Positions 7,781 to 7,864 of a stretch of 7,864 bases of DNA are shown piece after piece. Under the pieces are notes generated by a model, which had not been told where the DNA came from, did not search any database, and worked only from the letters and a program-made list of their open reading frames with translations. The stretch comes from Acidobacteriaceae bacterium. GTDB lineage: Bacteria; Acidobacteriota; Terriglobia; Terriglobales; Acidobacteriaceae. Where the stretch lies: assembly GCA_025462785.1 (NCBI GenBank), contig JAOAPG010000113.1, positions 1 to 7,864 of the forward strand, given 5' to 3'. A program made the position numbers and the translations under genes. Numbering within the stretch: position 1 is the first letter of the stretch; each line of letters opens with the position of its first letter.

Positions 7781-7783
7781 ATC

Positions 7784-7864
7784 ATGGCAATTTTCGGACT
7801 TATTGAATACAAAGACGCTAGCCCCGAAGTTAGAGCTGTTTATGAGGACATCATGGCCACTCGG
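7784..7864 (+). CDS. AhpD/carboxymuconolactone decarboxylase-family protein, N-terminal 27 codons only
   Basis: Only the first 27 residues are in the window, beginning MAIFGLIEYKDASPEV and continuing to EDIMATR. The pattern of a short beta start, then Y-x-x-A-S-P-E-V-R-x-V-Y-x-D-I-M, is one I recognise from carboxymuconolactone decarboxylase-family (AhpD-like peroxidase-associated) proteins, which are small cytosolic helical proteins. The catalytic Cys-x-x-Cys region, if present, would lie beyond the right edge, so neither the peroxidase-type nor the decarboxylase-type role can be decided. The start is well supported by GGGAGAA at the right distance. The gene is divergent from the phosphoesterase across a 515-nt region. 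It is probably unrelated in function to the glucan operon. Confidence 0.7.
   Translation, partial: MAIFGLIEYKDASPEVRAVYEDIMATR

Larger units (their letters stand above)
7269..7783. other. Divergent intergenic region, 515 nt
   Basis: I see no credible gene here. The part near the phosphoesterase start (7269-7400) is GC-balanced and open in several frames, but no frame resembles a protein I recognise or carries a good start. The part from about 7400 to 7650 is AT-richer and holds small palindromes at 7482-7506, 7520-7535 and 7660-7680. The region must contain the promoters for the two genes that diverge from it. Confidence 0.7.

Noticed and set aside
7678..7864. Out-of-frame open frame from ATG 7678 to the right edge
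   Set aside because: No Shine-Dalgarno, unrecognised sequence, and it overlaps in another frame the AhpD-like gene, which has both a strong ribosome site and a recognisable N-terminus.
1..7864. tRNA, rRNA, CRISPR array, insertion sequence or phage attachment site
   Set aside because: I looked for cloverleaf-like segments, short regularly spaced repeats, transposase motifs and terminal inverted repeats and saw none.

Overview
This is ordinary-looking bacterial chromosome of moderate GC with four protein genes and no RNA gene, insertion sequence or CRISPR array that I can see. The mix of a giant cyclic-glucan-synthase-like protein, a secreted phosphoesterase with tandem Ig-like repeats and a carboxymuconolactone decarboxylase-type protein fits an Acidobacteriota (Terriglobia-like) soil bacterium best. 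That assignment rests on remembered family style, not on a marker gene, and is moderate confidence at most.

Layout. Positions 1-845 (+) hold the 3' part of a fused permease/ATPase ABC exporter; its membrane domain lies off the left edge. After 25 nt comes a very large gene at 871-5349 (+) encoding a GT84 membrane glycosyltransferase fused to a glycoamylase-like (GH189-type cyclization) domain. It resembles the first half of NdvB/ChvB/Cgs cyclic beta-1,2-glucan synthase but stops exactly where the C-terminal GH94 phosphorylase part would begin. Only 29 nt later, and convergent, the 3' end of a secreted phosphoesterase gene begins (5379-7268, -). It carries four C-terminal Ig-like repeats of about 85 residues. 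A 515-nt divergent intergenic region (7269-7783) holds several small palindromes and weak promoter-like sequences. At the right edge the first 27 codons of an AhpD/carboxymuconolactone decarboxylase-like gene start at 7784 (+) behind a clear Shine-Dalgarno.

How they may work together. The ABC exporter and the glucan synthase are very likely co-transcribed, suggesting synthesis at the inner membrane and export of a beta-1,2-glucan-like product. The ATPase sequence, however, looks more like the NisT-type branch than like NdvA/ChvA. The most interesting point is the synthase without its length-controlling GH94 domain. The phosphoesterase and the decarboxylase-like gene are probably independent transcription units.
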